The translations under genes and the position numbers were made by a program. Of a stretch of 64,000 bases of DNA, positions 43,590-52,047 are shown in pieces. This DNA is from Nostoc sp. NIES-4103 (GTDB lineage: Bacteria > Cyanobacteriota > Cyanobacteriia > Cyanobacteriales > Nostocaceae), in NCBI RefSeq assembly GCF_002368335.1, contig NZ_AP018288.1, positions 8,067,281-8,131,280 of the forward strand, written 5' to 3'. Position 1 is the first letter of the stretch. Each line of letters opens with the position of its first letter. Below the pieces are notes generated by a model. The model was not told where the DNA came from. It did not search any database and saw nothing but the letters and a program-made list of their open reading frames with translations.

Positions 43590-46500
43590 TTATGTTTGAC
43601 ATACGGTCAGATATTCTCTCACTTCAGGATGAGTAACAAAATAGTCCTTCAGCCAATTGCAACCTTTTGCCAGTAGTTGATCGATATCTTCAATCCGCCA
43701 CAATTTAGCAGTACCATCAGCCAAAGCAATGGCTAATTGCTGACCATCGGGGCTAAAACTGATGTCATATACTCCAGTGTGACCTTTGAAGACAGCCAAC
43801 TGATTACCTTGCAAGTCCCACAAGCGAGCAGTGCCATCGGATGAGGCAGTTGCTATCCGCTGTCCATCAGGACTAAAACTGGCGTTCCAGATCCAGCTTT
43901 GATGACCTTTGAAAATGATCAAAGGATTGCCCTGTAAATCCCATAAGCGAGCTGTGGTATCGCAGGAGGTAGTAGCAAGATACTTACCATCGGGGCTAAA
44001 ACTAACGTTCCAGATCCAACTCTGATGACCTTTGAATATGACTAATGGATTGCCCTTTATATCCCACAGGCAAGCAGTACCGTCGGATGAGCCGGTAGCA
44101 ATGTATTGCCCATCTGGGCTAAAATTCACACTCCAGACTAAACCTTGATTGCTTTTGAACTCCACCAGTTGCTCACCCTGTAAGTTCCACAAGCGGGCAG
44201 TACCGTCAGTTGAACTAGTAGCAAGATATTGCCCATCTGGGCTAAAACTGATGCTCCAGACCCAGTTATTGTGTCTTTTAAATACTGTCAACGGCTTGCC
44301 ATCTAAGTCCCACAGGCAAGCATTACCGTCGGATGAGCCAGTGGCAAGATACTGTCCATCAGGACTAAAACTAATGCTCAAAATCTCATACTTGCCGCCT
44401 TTGAAAACAGTCAACGGCTTGCCCTTTAAGTCCCACAGGCAAGCAGTACCGTCGGATGAGCCAGTAGCAACATACTGTCCATCGGGGCTAAAACTAATGC
44501 TCAAGATCCAGCGTTGATGGCCTTTGAATTCAACCAGTGGCTTATTCTGCAAATTCCATATACGGGCACTTCCATCCCAAAAGCCAGTAGCAAGATATTG
44601 TCCATCTGGGCTAAAACTGACGCTTCCAACTAAGCTTTTGTGCCCTTTTAATAGGGCTAACTGATTGCCCTGTAAATCCCACAATCGAGTCGTGCCATCC
44701 CAAGAGACAGTGGCAAAGCGTTGTCCGTCGGGGCTGAAACTGACACTCCAGACCCAGCCCTGATGATCTTTGAATACTGTCAACAGATTGCCCTGTAAGT
44801 CCCAAAGCCGAGCAGTACCATCAGCTGAAGCAGTAGCTAAGTACTGCCCATCAGGGCTGAAACTGACACTAGAGACTGAGCCAACATCGACTACTGAGAA
44901 TATGGTCAATGGATTGCCCTGTAAGTCCCAAAGCCGAGCAGTACCGTCAGTTGAAGCAGTAGCGAGGTACTTACCATCAGGGCTAAAACAGACGCTTAAA
45001 ACCCAGTCTTGATGTCCTGCAAATTCAACCAGTAGCTTACCTTGTAAGTCCCACAGACGGGCAGTGGAATCAAGTGAAGCAGTAGCAAAGTGCTTGCCAT
45101 CACTGCTAAAACTCACACTCAAGACTGAACCTTTATGACCTTTGAATTCAACCAGTGGTTTACCTTGTAAGTTCCACAAACATGCAGTACAGTCTGCTGA
45201 GGCAGTGGCTAGATATTGCCCATCAGGACTCAAACTGGCACCCCAAACCCAGCCTTTATGGCCTTTAAATTTGACCATTGATTTACCCTGTAAGTCCCAC
45301 AGATAAACACTAAAATCTAGAGAGGCGTTTACCAGTTTTTGCACTTTAGGGTTAAAACTGACACCAAAGACTTGACCACCACCTAATTGAAATTGATTCT
45401 GCTCTTGGATATTGTCAAGAATGTGCTGCAATGCAGTTTTTAATTGGGGAGCGTAACAGTTTCGGGGTAAGAGTCCTTTTTGACGATTATTCTGAAACTC
45501 TTGTCCAGCCCGCATTGCTGTCAGCAATGCTTCTAGCTCAGAAGACTCAAATTGTAGCAAAGCATCTTGCGCCATCTGCTCAATTTCTTTAATTTTGCGT
45601 TGACGCTGTAGCCGCTTCCAGATGGCTTTAGCCAAAACATCTAAAAAAATTTCATAGCGATTAGCAGCTAGTGGGCGGATAATTCGAGCATGGCCTTCAC
45701 TCAGTTTATTTAGCCATTTCTCTATCTTTTCTAATTCAAGTTTTTCGGTGCGGTTGGATTCTGCGTTGACGTAATCACATAAATCTCTGGCTTTGAGTGC
45801 AAGTTTATCACCAGACGGTGTAACTAAATAGTAAAAAAGACTATCAGAAATTTCAATCTTGAAATCAGTCTTTAAATCTTCCAGCTTTTGATCGAGATGA
45901 TCTTGGACAATTTGCTCTGCTTTGCCTAAGTTTATATAGCTTTGCTTTTCTAGGCTCCGAGATGGAGATTCACGTCTCATTTCCTGTTTCCATAAACGGA
46001 GCATTACTAGTTGGAGGTAAGGAGTTTCAAACCTCTGTTCTGACGGTGCTTGCGAAAGAGCTATATCATCCAAAACTGCTGTAACTAAGTCTGGTTCAAT
46101 ACTAATTAATTTATCTTCGATAGGTTGAACAATTGTAGACTTGATAAAATTATCTACAATGGGTTGTTTTTTGACTAAATTTGATGATATATGTAAATAA
46201 TATGGGCATAGTTGTACTATGTCTTCTTTAAAAAATTCCAGCTTTTGAAGAGTATTTTTATGAAGACAAAGGAGCAAATTAATATTTATATTAGGATGAT
46301 TAACCGCACGAAAAAGTTCATCTAAAAATAATTTTGTTTCATCTTTGGGAGAATGAGTTAAATATTCTTCAAATTGGTCAAGGAGAATGAATAACTTACC
46401 ACTTTCATCAATATCAATCAGCTTGATCCATGCCTGTAAAGTTTCAGTAAATGACAAATCTAAGTGAGGAACTTCGATATTCCCTATATTTTTAAGATAT

Positions 46501-47501
46501 TGTTTAATCTGCAACAATATATTATCTAATGGTTTTCCCTCGTACCAAGAATTAAATAGAGTAACTGCTAACTTTAGCTGGCCAGATTTTTGCAGATTTT
46601 GTTCTGCTGCTTGATGCAGATAATAGGCAATACCATCTCGCAAAATTGTACTCTTACCTGCACTGCTATCACCGTATAGTAAGGTTAATTTTGATTTACA
46701 CAGGTTATTAAGGATAGTTTGCTGTCGGTTATATTCAGCAATCGGTTTCTCAATAGCATCCTGGGCTGATTGGCGGTTCAGATGTTTGATTGCTATACGA
46801 TTATCTAATAAGTTACGGAAGATGCGACCCTTAAAATGGTCAAGTTTAGACAGGGCATCTTCACGAATGGAAATGAGGAAATGAAGATTCAAACTAGAGT
46901 TATTAACAGCTTGGGAAAATTCATCAGCGAAGATATCTTGAACACTATCGTTTAAGAAATCAAAATAATCCTCGAACTGATCCAGGATAATAAATAACCT
47001 ACCACTCTCATCTTCTTGGTGAACAATCTCTATCCAAGCCTTCAAGATATCCGTAAAAGAAGGTTGTTCTGGATTTTTGGCAATAGCTTTGAGCGCTTGC
47101 TCAAATTGTCGCTTAATTTCATCTGGTGATTCAGTTTTGAAAAGATTAGTTATTTCTGCTTCCAATTGTTTCTTGATCCCTGTCAGTGGATCTTGCCAAG
47201 ACAAACTATCATCTAATTCGCCCTTTAGTGGAGGAAAAACGATCGCACCCCACCCTGGCTTACCAGTTGTTTCTTGGTTTTCCAAGGCAGATTGACGCAA
47301 ATTATAAGCAACACCTGCCCGCATGAGGGAACTTTTACCTACACCACTAGCCCCATAGACAACTGTCAGCCGTGAAGCCCATAAATTCTGAATCACTATT
47401 TGTTGTTCTTTTTCTCGCCCAAAGAAGAACAACTTATCTGTTTGTGAATAGGGAATTAGCCCTTTGTAGGGGACAGGAATCTCAATGTCATTACAGTACA
47501 T
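43590..47501 (-). CDS. Tandem nSTAND NTPase with fourteen WD40 repeats
   Basis: 1303 residues. It begins directly with the nSTAND1 signature (PYKGLIPYSQTDKLFFFGRE) and no N-terminal effector. NTPase core 1 has P-loop YGASGVGKSS (50-58) and Walker B FIILDQFEDY (170-179). Core 2 has P-loop GDSSAGKST (277-285) and Walker B FILLDQFEEY (371-380). A helical arm follows (about 430-690). From about residue 700 there are 14 WD40 repeats of about 41 residues (FSPDGQYLATASxDGTARLWDLQG), enough for two seven-bladed propellers, then the common tail CNWLKDYFVTHPEVREYL. STAND proteins act as signal-dependent oligomerising switches, with the repeats as sensor. Only 32 bases separate it from the upstream MPE-SIR2 gene, indicating one operon. 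Repeats 12 and 13 are nearly identical, a sign of recent repeat exchange. Confidence 0.93.
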   Translation of the reverse strand: MYCNDIEIPVPYKGLIPYSQTDKLFFFGREKEQQIVIQNLWASRLTVVYGASGVGKSSLMRAGVAYNLRQSALENQETTGKPGWGAIVFPPLKGELDDSLSWQDPLTGIKKQLEAEITNLFKTESPDEIKRQFEQALKAIAKNPEQPSFTDILKAWIEIVHQEDESGRLFIILDQFEDYFDFLNDSVQDIFADEFSQAVNNSSLNLHFLISIREDALSKLDHFKGRIFRNLLDNRIAIKHLNRQSAQDAIEKPIAEYNRQQTILNNLCKSKLTLLYGDSSAGKSTILRDGIAYYLHQAAEQNLQKSGQLKLAVTLFNSWYEGKPLDNILLQIKQYLKNIGNIEVPHLDLSFTETLQAWIKLIDIDESGKLFILLDQFEEYLTHSPKDETKLFLDELFRAVNHPNININLLLCLHKNTLQKLEFFKEDIVQLCPYYLHISSNLVKKQPIVDNFIKSTIVQPIEDKLISIEPDLVTAVLDDIALSQAPSEQRFETPYLQLVMLRLWKQEMRRESPSRSLEKQSYINLGKAEQIVQDHLDQKLEDLKTDFKIEISDSLFYYLVTPSGDKLALKARDLCDYVNAESNRTEKLELEKIEKWLNKLSEGHARIIRPLAANRYEIFLDVLAKAIWKRLQRQRKIKEIEQMAQDALLQFESSELEALLTAMRAGQEFQNNRQKGLLPRNCYAPQLKTALQHILDNIQEQNQFQLGGGQVFGVSFNPKVQKLVNASLDFSVYLWDLQGKSMVKFKGHKGWVWGASLSPDGQYLATASADCTACLWNLQGKPLVEFKGHKGSVLSVSFSSDGKHFATASLDSTARLWDLQGKLLVEFAGHQDWVLSVCFSPDGKYLATASTDGTARLWDLQGNPLTIFSVVDVGSVSSVSFSPDGQYLATASADGTARLWDLQGNLLTVFKDHQGWVWSVSFSPDGQRFATVSWDGTTRLWDLQGNQLALLKGHKSLVGSVSFSPDGQYLATGFWDGSARIWNLQNKPLVEFKGHQRWILSISFSPDGQYVATGSSDGTACLWDLKGKPLTVFKGGKYEILSISFSPDGQYLATGSSDGNACLWDLDGKPLTVFKRHNNWVWSISFSPDGQYLATSSTDGTARLWNLQGEQLVEFKSNQGLVWSVNFSPDGQYIATGSSDGTACLWDIKGNPLVIFKGHQSWIWNVSFSPDGKYLATTSCDTTARLWDLQGNPLIIFKGHQSWIWNASFSPDGQRIATASSDGTARLWDLQGNQLAVFKGHTGVYDISFSPDGQQLAIALADGTAKLWRIEDIDQLLAKGCNWLKDYFVTHPEVREYLTVCQT

Positions 47502-47533
47502 GATTTACTATGATTCTCAGCTTTTAATTTTTA

Positions 47534-49690
47534 CTACTGTTTTTTCAGCTTTTTGTTCAATTCATCAAAATATATTTCTAAAGGTATTTCACTCATAAGT
47601 GCTACATCTTTGTTCTTCCAAAGGAACTTATCCAAAGCATCAGGTTTTGGGTGAACTGCCCACCATGTTTGTGTCTTCCTTTTTTCTTTCTCTGGCAACA
47701 AGCGGTGTAAAATGACACGCTGATGCCAATAGCGTAGGCTATATCCTAAAAACCAAATATGGTTGTTGTTGAGTTTGCCTAACAGATAGCTGGGAAGTAA
47801 ATCCACAGGTTTGTTATCGGCATAAGCCAAATAGTCAATAAAATGATCTTCGGTGATCGCAAAGCTTTTTCTTGGACGTTCTGGCAAATTAACAGGGCCA
47901 TAGAGTTTTAAGATGACTGGACGCTCATTGAGTGAAAAGTCTGAATATTCGTTAGCAGTTCCTGGCGGAATCGGTTTTATTTGGTCTTTTTGAACTACTG
48001 GTGAATCCTGATCATCCTCAATTTCATGTTCAAATCTTTGATGGACAAACTGTTTAACAATCTGTCCTTCGCTATCTTCACCACCTGCCGTATAAGAAAC
48101 TAAATCGAATGGCTGCTTGGCGTTGACAAAGGCTTGTTCTAGTGTTCGGTCAAAATTGGTCGTTACTATTAGTTGATAACGAGTTTTCTCACCTGAACTT
48201 TTAATCCTAGCGGAATAGCCCATCTCATCCATGAAACGAGGCAGTTCAGCGAAGAACTGATGCAGTCGGTTAGGTTTATATTCTTTTTCAGTGATTGCTG
48301 CGATTGTCTCTTTGATGTTCTCTTCACCCTCACTCAAGAGATTGAAGTATTGCGACACATTCTGAAGATCCAGTCTAGTCACAAATTGTGTCATAATTGG
48401 ACAGTTAGAAGGCAAATTTTCTTCATCGCATAACGGACAACGCATTCTCTGTAAGTATTTATGGCTTCTGTCTAGGTAAGCAGCGAGTTCTACACTAGTA
48501 GGTGGATAGTCACTGTTAAGGTTCCATTCCCACGGTTTGGGCACAAAATTTGGATCTTGTGAGCGATCGCATAAGTTAATCTCTGCTCCTAAGAAAGGAA
48601 TTACTAAGCCATTTTTGATTTTGGGAATTAGCCAATCGAAGTGTTGTTTAAGGGTGCTTTGTGTTTCGTCTGACAATAATTCAATATTTGGGATATTTGT
48701 GTTTTTAATCTCTTTTTTAGGAATTTCAAAGATGACATACCCATCTTCATGAGACTTTGCTGTGTGTTTGCACCAGTAGTTGTCATCATAATCCCAACGA
48801 CGCAGATATACAATTCCTTTCCTAGTTACAAAATCAAGGTGTACAAAATTGTAACCATTGTGATAATCACGGTTGCTGTAACTGGAACCAGCTGGAATAA
48901 TTACACAGTTTCCTGTTGTCCCAGTTACTTGATAAGCTTTAGCTTTATGCTGATGACCACACAAAAGAAAATGACACCCATCGTTGTTTTGGAGACGTTG
49001 TGTGATTAGATCTCGTTCAGATTCAGCTAGCAATTCTAAGGGATGATGCAGCACTGCAATCCGTACCTCATCACTAGCTATCTTGTGGAGAGCATCATAC
49101 AATTGGGGTTCTCCGACAATGAGTTTTCCATCATCATTTACTTCTCCTCTTTCATTTGTGCGTCCGGCCATTAAAGCGGAGTTTAGACCAAGTAATCCTA
49201 CCCGCTTTCCTTCAATCTGTAGTTTGCGGATACTGCTGTAGTCAGGTTGAGTCTGATGTGTGTATTGAGTCACAAATTGCCTATAGGCTTCAAATGGTTC
49301 CCGCAGGCGATCGCATTTTTTTTGGTTCGTCAGCCAATCTTTGACCGCCTCATTAGACTCAAAGGGCTTGAGGATAGAATTTGGCAGCAAGTCAAAGGCA
49401 TTGCGATCGAGGTCGTGGTTGCCTGGTACGATAAATAATCGTTCGGTAGATAGTCCAGTTGCTTGAAGCACAGGCTCAAATAAGTTTTCTCGCGCTGCTG
49501 CATATTCTTCCTTCTTACCAGAGTAAGCCACATCACCGCTAAAGATAATAAAATCAATCTTTGCCAAGTCAAGACTGATTTTCTCCCGCTCTTCAATATC
49601 TCTAATTAACGCATCACGTACAACTTCCCTGTCAAATTCTTTACCTTTCTGATGCCAATCTGAAAGATGAAGCCAGGTTATTCCTGCCAT
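47534..49690 (-). CDS. Calcineurin-like metallophosphoesterase fused to a SIR2-like domain
   Basis: 718 residues. The metallophosphoesterase spans about 1-330: LSDWH (Asp11, His13), SGDVAYSG (Asp53), GNHD (90-93), LHHP (214-217) and GHQHKAKA (245-252) give the complete metal-binding set. Residues about 355-715 are a SIR2-like domain: IPFLGAEINL (glycine-rich NAD loop, with Glu in place of the usual second Gly), VTTNFDRTLEQAF, ILKLYGPVN, ITEDHFIDYL and IWFLGYSLRYW. In SIR2-type NADases the fourth motif is usually KLHG with the catalytic His; here it is Tyr (597). A CPLC...C insertion (418-430) could bind zinc. The cytoplasmic protein is probably the effector or nucleotide-processing partner of the STAND-WD40 protein. 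Confidence 0.9.
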   Translation of the reverse strand: MAGITWLHLSDWHQKGKEFDREVVRDALIRDIEEREKISLDLAKIDFIIFSGDVAYSGKKEEYAAARENLFEPVLQATGLSTERLFIVPGNHDLDRNAFDLLPNSILKPFESNEAVKDWLTNQKKCDRLREPFEAYRQFVTQYTHQTQPDYSSIRKLQIEGKRVGLLGLNSALMAGRTNERGEVNDDGKLIVGEPQLYDALHKIASDEVRIAVLHHPLELLAESERDLITQRLQNNDGCHFLLCGHQHKAKAYQVTGTTGNCVIIPAGSSYSNRDYHNGYNFVHLDFVTRKGIVYLRRWDYDDNYWCKHTAKSHEDGYVIFEIPKKEIKNTNIPNIELLSDETQSTLKQHFDWLIPKIKNGLVIPFLGAEINLCDRSQDPNFVPKPWEWNLNSDYPPTSVELAAYLDRSHKYLQRMRCPLCDEENLPSNCPIMTQFVTRLDLQNVSQYFNLLSEGEENIKETIAAITEKEYKPNRLHQFFAELPRFMDEMGYSARIKSSGEKTRYQLIVTTNFDRTLEQAFVNAKQPFDLVSYTAGGEDSEGQIVKQFVHQRFEHEIEDDQDSPVVQKDQIKPIPPGTANEYSDFSLNERPVILKLYGPVNLPERPRKSFAITEDHFIDYLAYADNKPVDLLPSYLLGKLNNNHIWFLGYSLRYWHQRVILHRLLPEKEKRKTQTWWAVHPKPDALDKFLWKNKDVALMSEIPLEIYFDELNKKLKKQ

Positions 49691-50050
49691 TACAATTTCT
49701 CCTCAATATGTAATTTTGTCGAGGAAGTTCCAAACTTAAACTAAATGACACAGCCTATTATCCAGAATTTGTAGTGTTATCTCTAATCGCAGTTTCATAT
49801 GAGTGCAATTTAAGAAAATAGCAGACAGTCTATCATCTAACTAAATAGAGAGTTGATTAACTGGGAATTCACACTTGAGGAATAACAGTATTTAACAATA
49901 TAGATAGATGAAAAATATAAATACTGAGATATAGTGCTTCAAAAAATTAGCATTGATTTGCAAACTAACTCCAGTAGATTTAATCAGAGAAAAACTGGCA
50001 AGACTTTATTCAATGTCTATAATTTATCATTACAATTTACACACAAATTT
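49691..50050. other. Intergenic spacer between the conflict-cluster genes
   Basis: AT-rich, without repeats or ORFs. It separates the small membrane-protein gene from the MPE-SIR2 gene by 360 bases, so an internal promoter for the latter is likely. No motif is recognised. Confidence 0.4.
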
Positions 50051-50548
50051 TCAGTAGTGTCGGATAAATATCAGTAATCCAAGCAAGAGTATTTCTAGGA
50101 TATAAGTTACAGATACACTCAGATTACAAAATCCATCCTTCCAATAGTTGACATAGTAAGGCTTTGCAGAACGATTGAAAGAATGTCGCCAGCTACCATA
50201 AATCCCAGGACTTTGCAAATAAAACTTTTCAGTAAAAATAGATTCGATTTCGGCTACTCGATAATAAAAACCTCTTTGAAAGTGTTTCCACTGGCTTTCG
50301 AGAACCCAAAATAAAATAGGAATGGCAAAAATGAGATAGTCACTGTTATTTGGGATACTCACTTCTTTTTTAATCAATAATATAATTACAGTACCCGTTG
50401 CTGTTAAGCCTAACGATTTAATTGCCCAAATTTGCTTGTTATAGTCTTCAATTGTATTTTCTAAAAAGAAATACTCTTGCTTGAGTAAATCTAGCTCAAA
50501 TTGCAATGATATTTGCTCATTGTGTTCATGATTTATATTTCCAGCCAT
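50051..50548 (-). CDS. Small membrane protein, candidate pore-type effector
   Basis: 165 residues. A polar, helical N-terminus (EQISLQFELDLLKQEYFFLE) precedes membrane helices at about 42-60 (SLGLTATGTVIILLI), 69-85 (YLIFAIPILFWVLES) and 142-163 (SVSVTYILEILLLGLLIFI). EYFFLENTIEDYNKQIWAIK and ESQWKHFQRGF are motifs I recall from small uncharacterised membrane proteins in bacterial genomes with complex conflict loci. The architecture (coiled coil, two close helices, a later helix) resembles SLATT-like or other predicted pore-forming effectors, but this is not proven. It lies upstream of, and in the same direction as, the MPE-SIR2 and STAND genes. Confidence 0.65.
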   Translation of the reverse strand: MAGNINHEHNEQISLQFELDLLKQEYFFLENTIEDYNKQIWAIKSLGLTATGTVIILLIKKEVSIPNNSDYLIFAIPILFWVLESQWKHFQRGFYYRVAEIESIFTEKFYLQSPGIYGSWRHSFNRSAKPYYVNYWKDGFCNLSVSVTYILEILLLGLLIFIRHY

Positions 50549-50790
50549 TGGAATTGCACAAGTTAGTAATCAAGATTTTAAAATTAGACTTATTACTCTG
50601 GCTCAGGATAATTTTTTGAAGTTCACGGTAAACCTTACCTACTAAAATAAGAATCTTATTTGCCAAAAACATATCCCCAAAGTCTTAAGCCAAAAGTTAT
50701 ACAATGGCTAGTAATATGTATTGTGATTCTCACGCTCAATAACCAGTTTGTAATTATAACTAAGTACAATTACCAAATTTGGCTATTTAA
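50549..50790. other. Intergenic region
   Basis: AT-rich; a short plus-strand ORF (50660-50869) overlaps the minus-strand gene at 50791 and is rejected. No repeat or structure is recognised. Confidence 0.35.
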
Positions 50791-50982
50791 TCAGACATCA
50801 ACATTGATTTGTTCTATTTGCCGAGCAGCTTTATCCCACAGCTTGGCTGAAGTCTCATCTTGCCAATGATTTCGCAAATATTCTGCTTTTTTGTGACATA
50901 TTCGCTCTAACATTTCTAGGATTGCAGCTAATGTCAAGTTATCGATTAATGTTTCTAAAATATCCATATATTCTTTGTTCAT
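50791..50982 (-). CDS. Conserved small cyanobacterial protein, 63 aa
   Basis: LIDNLTLAAILEMLERICHK, KAEYLRNHWQDETSAKLWDK, AARQIEQI. The pattern of a Leu-rich helix, ICxxKAE and NWQD followed by WxKAA is one I recall from a family of short cyanobacterial proteins of unknown function. All-helical, cytoplasmic. A ribosome-binding site (AGGAG) lies upstream of the ATG at 50982. Confidence 0.65.
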   Translation of the reverse strand: MNKEYMDILETLIDNLTLAAILEMLERICHKKAEYLRNHWQDETSAKLWDKAARQIEQINVDV

Positions 50983-51004
50983 AACTAATATCTCCTGATA
51001 GTTC

Positions 51005-51171
51005 TAAGAGGATGTTTGGAAAGTCGTAAAGTACACTCAAAACCCCGCTTCCATTCCTCTCCCCGAAAGGTCGATAGGCTTTGAATTCCCCCTTTCCGCG
51101 TCGGAAAGGGGGTTAGGGGGTTAGGTCTTGGATAACTTTGATGTTTTGCATAATACTTTTCAACATCCTCT
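51005..51171. mobile_element. MITE-like element, second member of the AGAGGATGT family
   Basis: AAGAGGATGTTTGGAAAG at 51006 and ACTTTTCAACATCCTCT at 51155-51171 are terminal inverted repeats. The interior shares GGGGGTTAGGGGGTTAGGT, ACTTTGATGTT and CCTCTCCCCGAA with the element at 21853-22074, in opposite orientation. Confidence 0.7.
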
Positions 51172-52047
51172 AAATATCTTCTGGTTTTAGCAGATTTTTG
51201 TAATACTCTGACATTCCCCCAGAACTTAAGTTCTAGGCTAACAACTCAAGTATACTCAAGTGGACTCAAATTTCTGCTTAGTCCTATCCTGGTGTAAGAA
51301 TACCTAATTTTTTTACGTAGACGCGCAGCGGTGAGGGAGTCGCAATCTTGGCGGTTCCCGTCGATTGCGAACTCCCGAACCCGAAGGGCTTGCCGCAGGC
51401 TACCGCAGAGGACGCAGAGAACACAGAGAAAAAGAGGGGATAGGTATTCTTTGAGCGGGAAGGGAGTAGTCCTCTTGAGAGGACTTTAACTATTAGCCTG
51501 GGAATTGATTACCAGGCGAGATAGTAACGGAGTGGGAGATTTCAATGATATGGGTAATCACAAGATATAACCCCCAAGTACTTTTGTTTACAAGTATTTG
51601 CCCATCAAGCCGAAATCGGGATGATATTCTTTGAATATGGGCTATTTTTTGTCAAAAAGATTGAAAAAAATAATCTTTTGCTATCAAGTTTTTTTTAGCA
51701 TCAACAAGCTAGCTAGTCTATTTTAGATTCTAGCTTGAAGCAGTTATTTTTGACAGATGAAAAATCAAAAAATACCCGTTCCAGCTATAAAAATATGTTA
51801 ATATATAAATGAGATCGATCGCAGGGAACTTCCAACATAGATAAAAAAAGTGGCAACACCCTTTACTGAAAGCTGAGGTAAGAGTAACGCCAAACCAGGA
51901 TCTAGGAAGATGCAACTATGGGAGGTTCGAGTGAGGAGCCTGCGAGACGTGTAAACCCAGGTTTGTTGTGGAGGAAACCTTTGTATAGAATAGACAATTA
52001 TGGCTGAGGGGTCTGGTTGCATTCAACTAGACCCTTCAGTTTATAAT
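51172..52047. other. Long intergenic region with a possible structured RNA
   Basis: 51310-51440 contains a common cyanobacterial intergenic repeat (GGCTTGCCGCAGGCTACCGC and AGAGGACGCAGAGAACACAG). 51830-52035 is less repetitive and has two potential stems (CAGGTTT with AAACCTTTG around 51960-51985, and the hairpin at 51999-52035). It lies downstream of rtcB on the opposite reading direction. No tRNA-like or known riboswitch pattern was recognised. Confidence 0.4.
51999..52035. terminator. Terminator-like hairpin downstream of rtcB
   Basis: TGAGGGGTCT pairs with AGACCCTTCA (one G-T pair) around an inner GGTTG/CAACT stem, 13 bases beyond the rtcB stop. It could terminate rtcB transcription and also transcripts arriving from the left. 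Confidence 0.55.

Noticed and set aside
44149..45012. Plus-strand ORFs of 80-122 aa with repeated PSGLKL segments
   Set aside because: Antisense of the WD40 repeats.
43700..45350. Regular repeats about 123 bp apart that might suggest a CRISPR-like or satellite array
   Set aside because: They translate on the minus strand as WD40 repeats in one long frame; they are coding repeats.
51798..52022. 74-aa minus-strand ORF downstream of rtcB
   Set aside because: No ribosome-binding site or recognisable composition; the sequence looks structured rather than coding.
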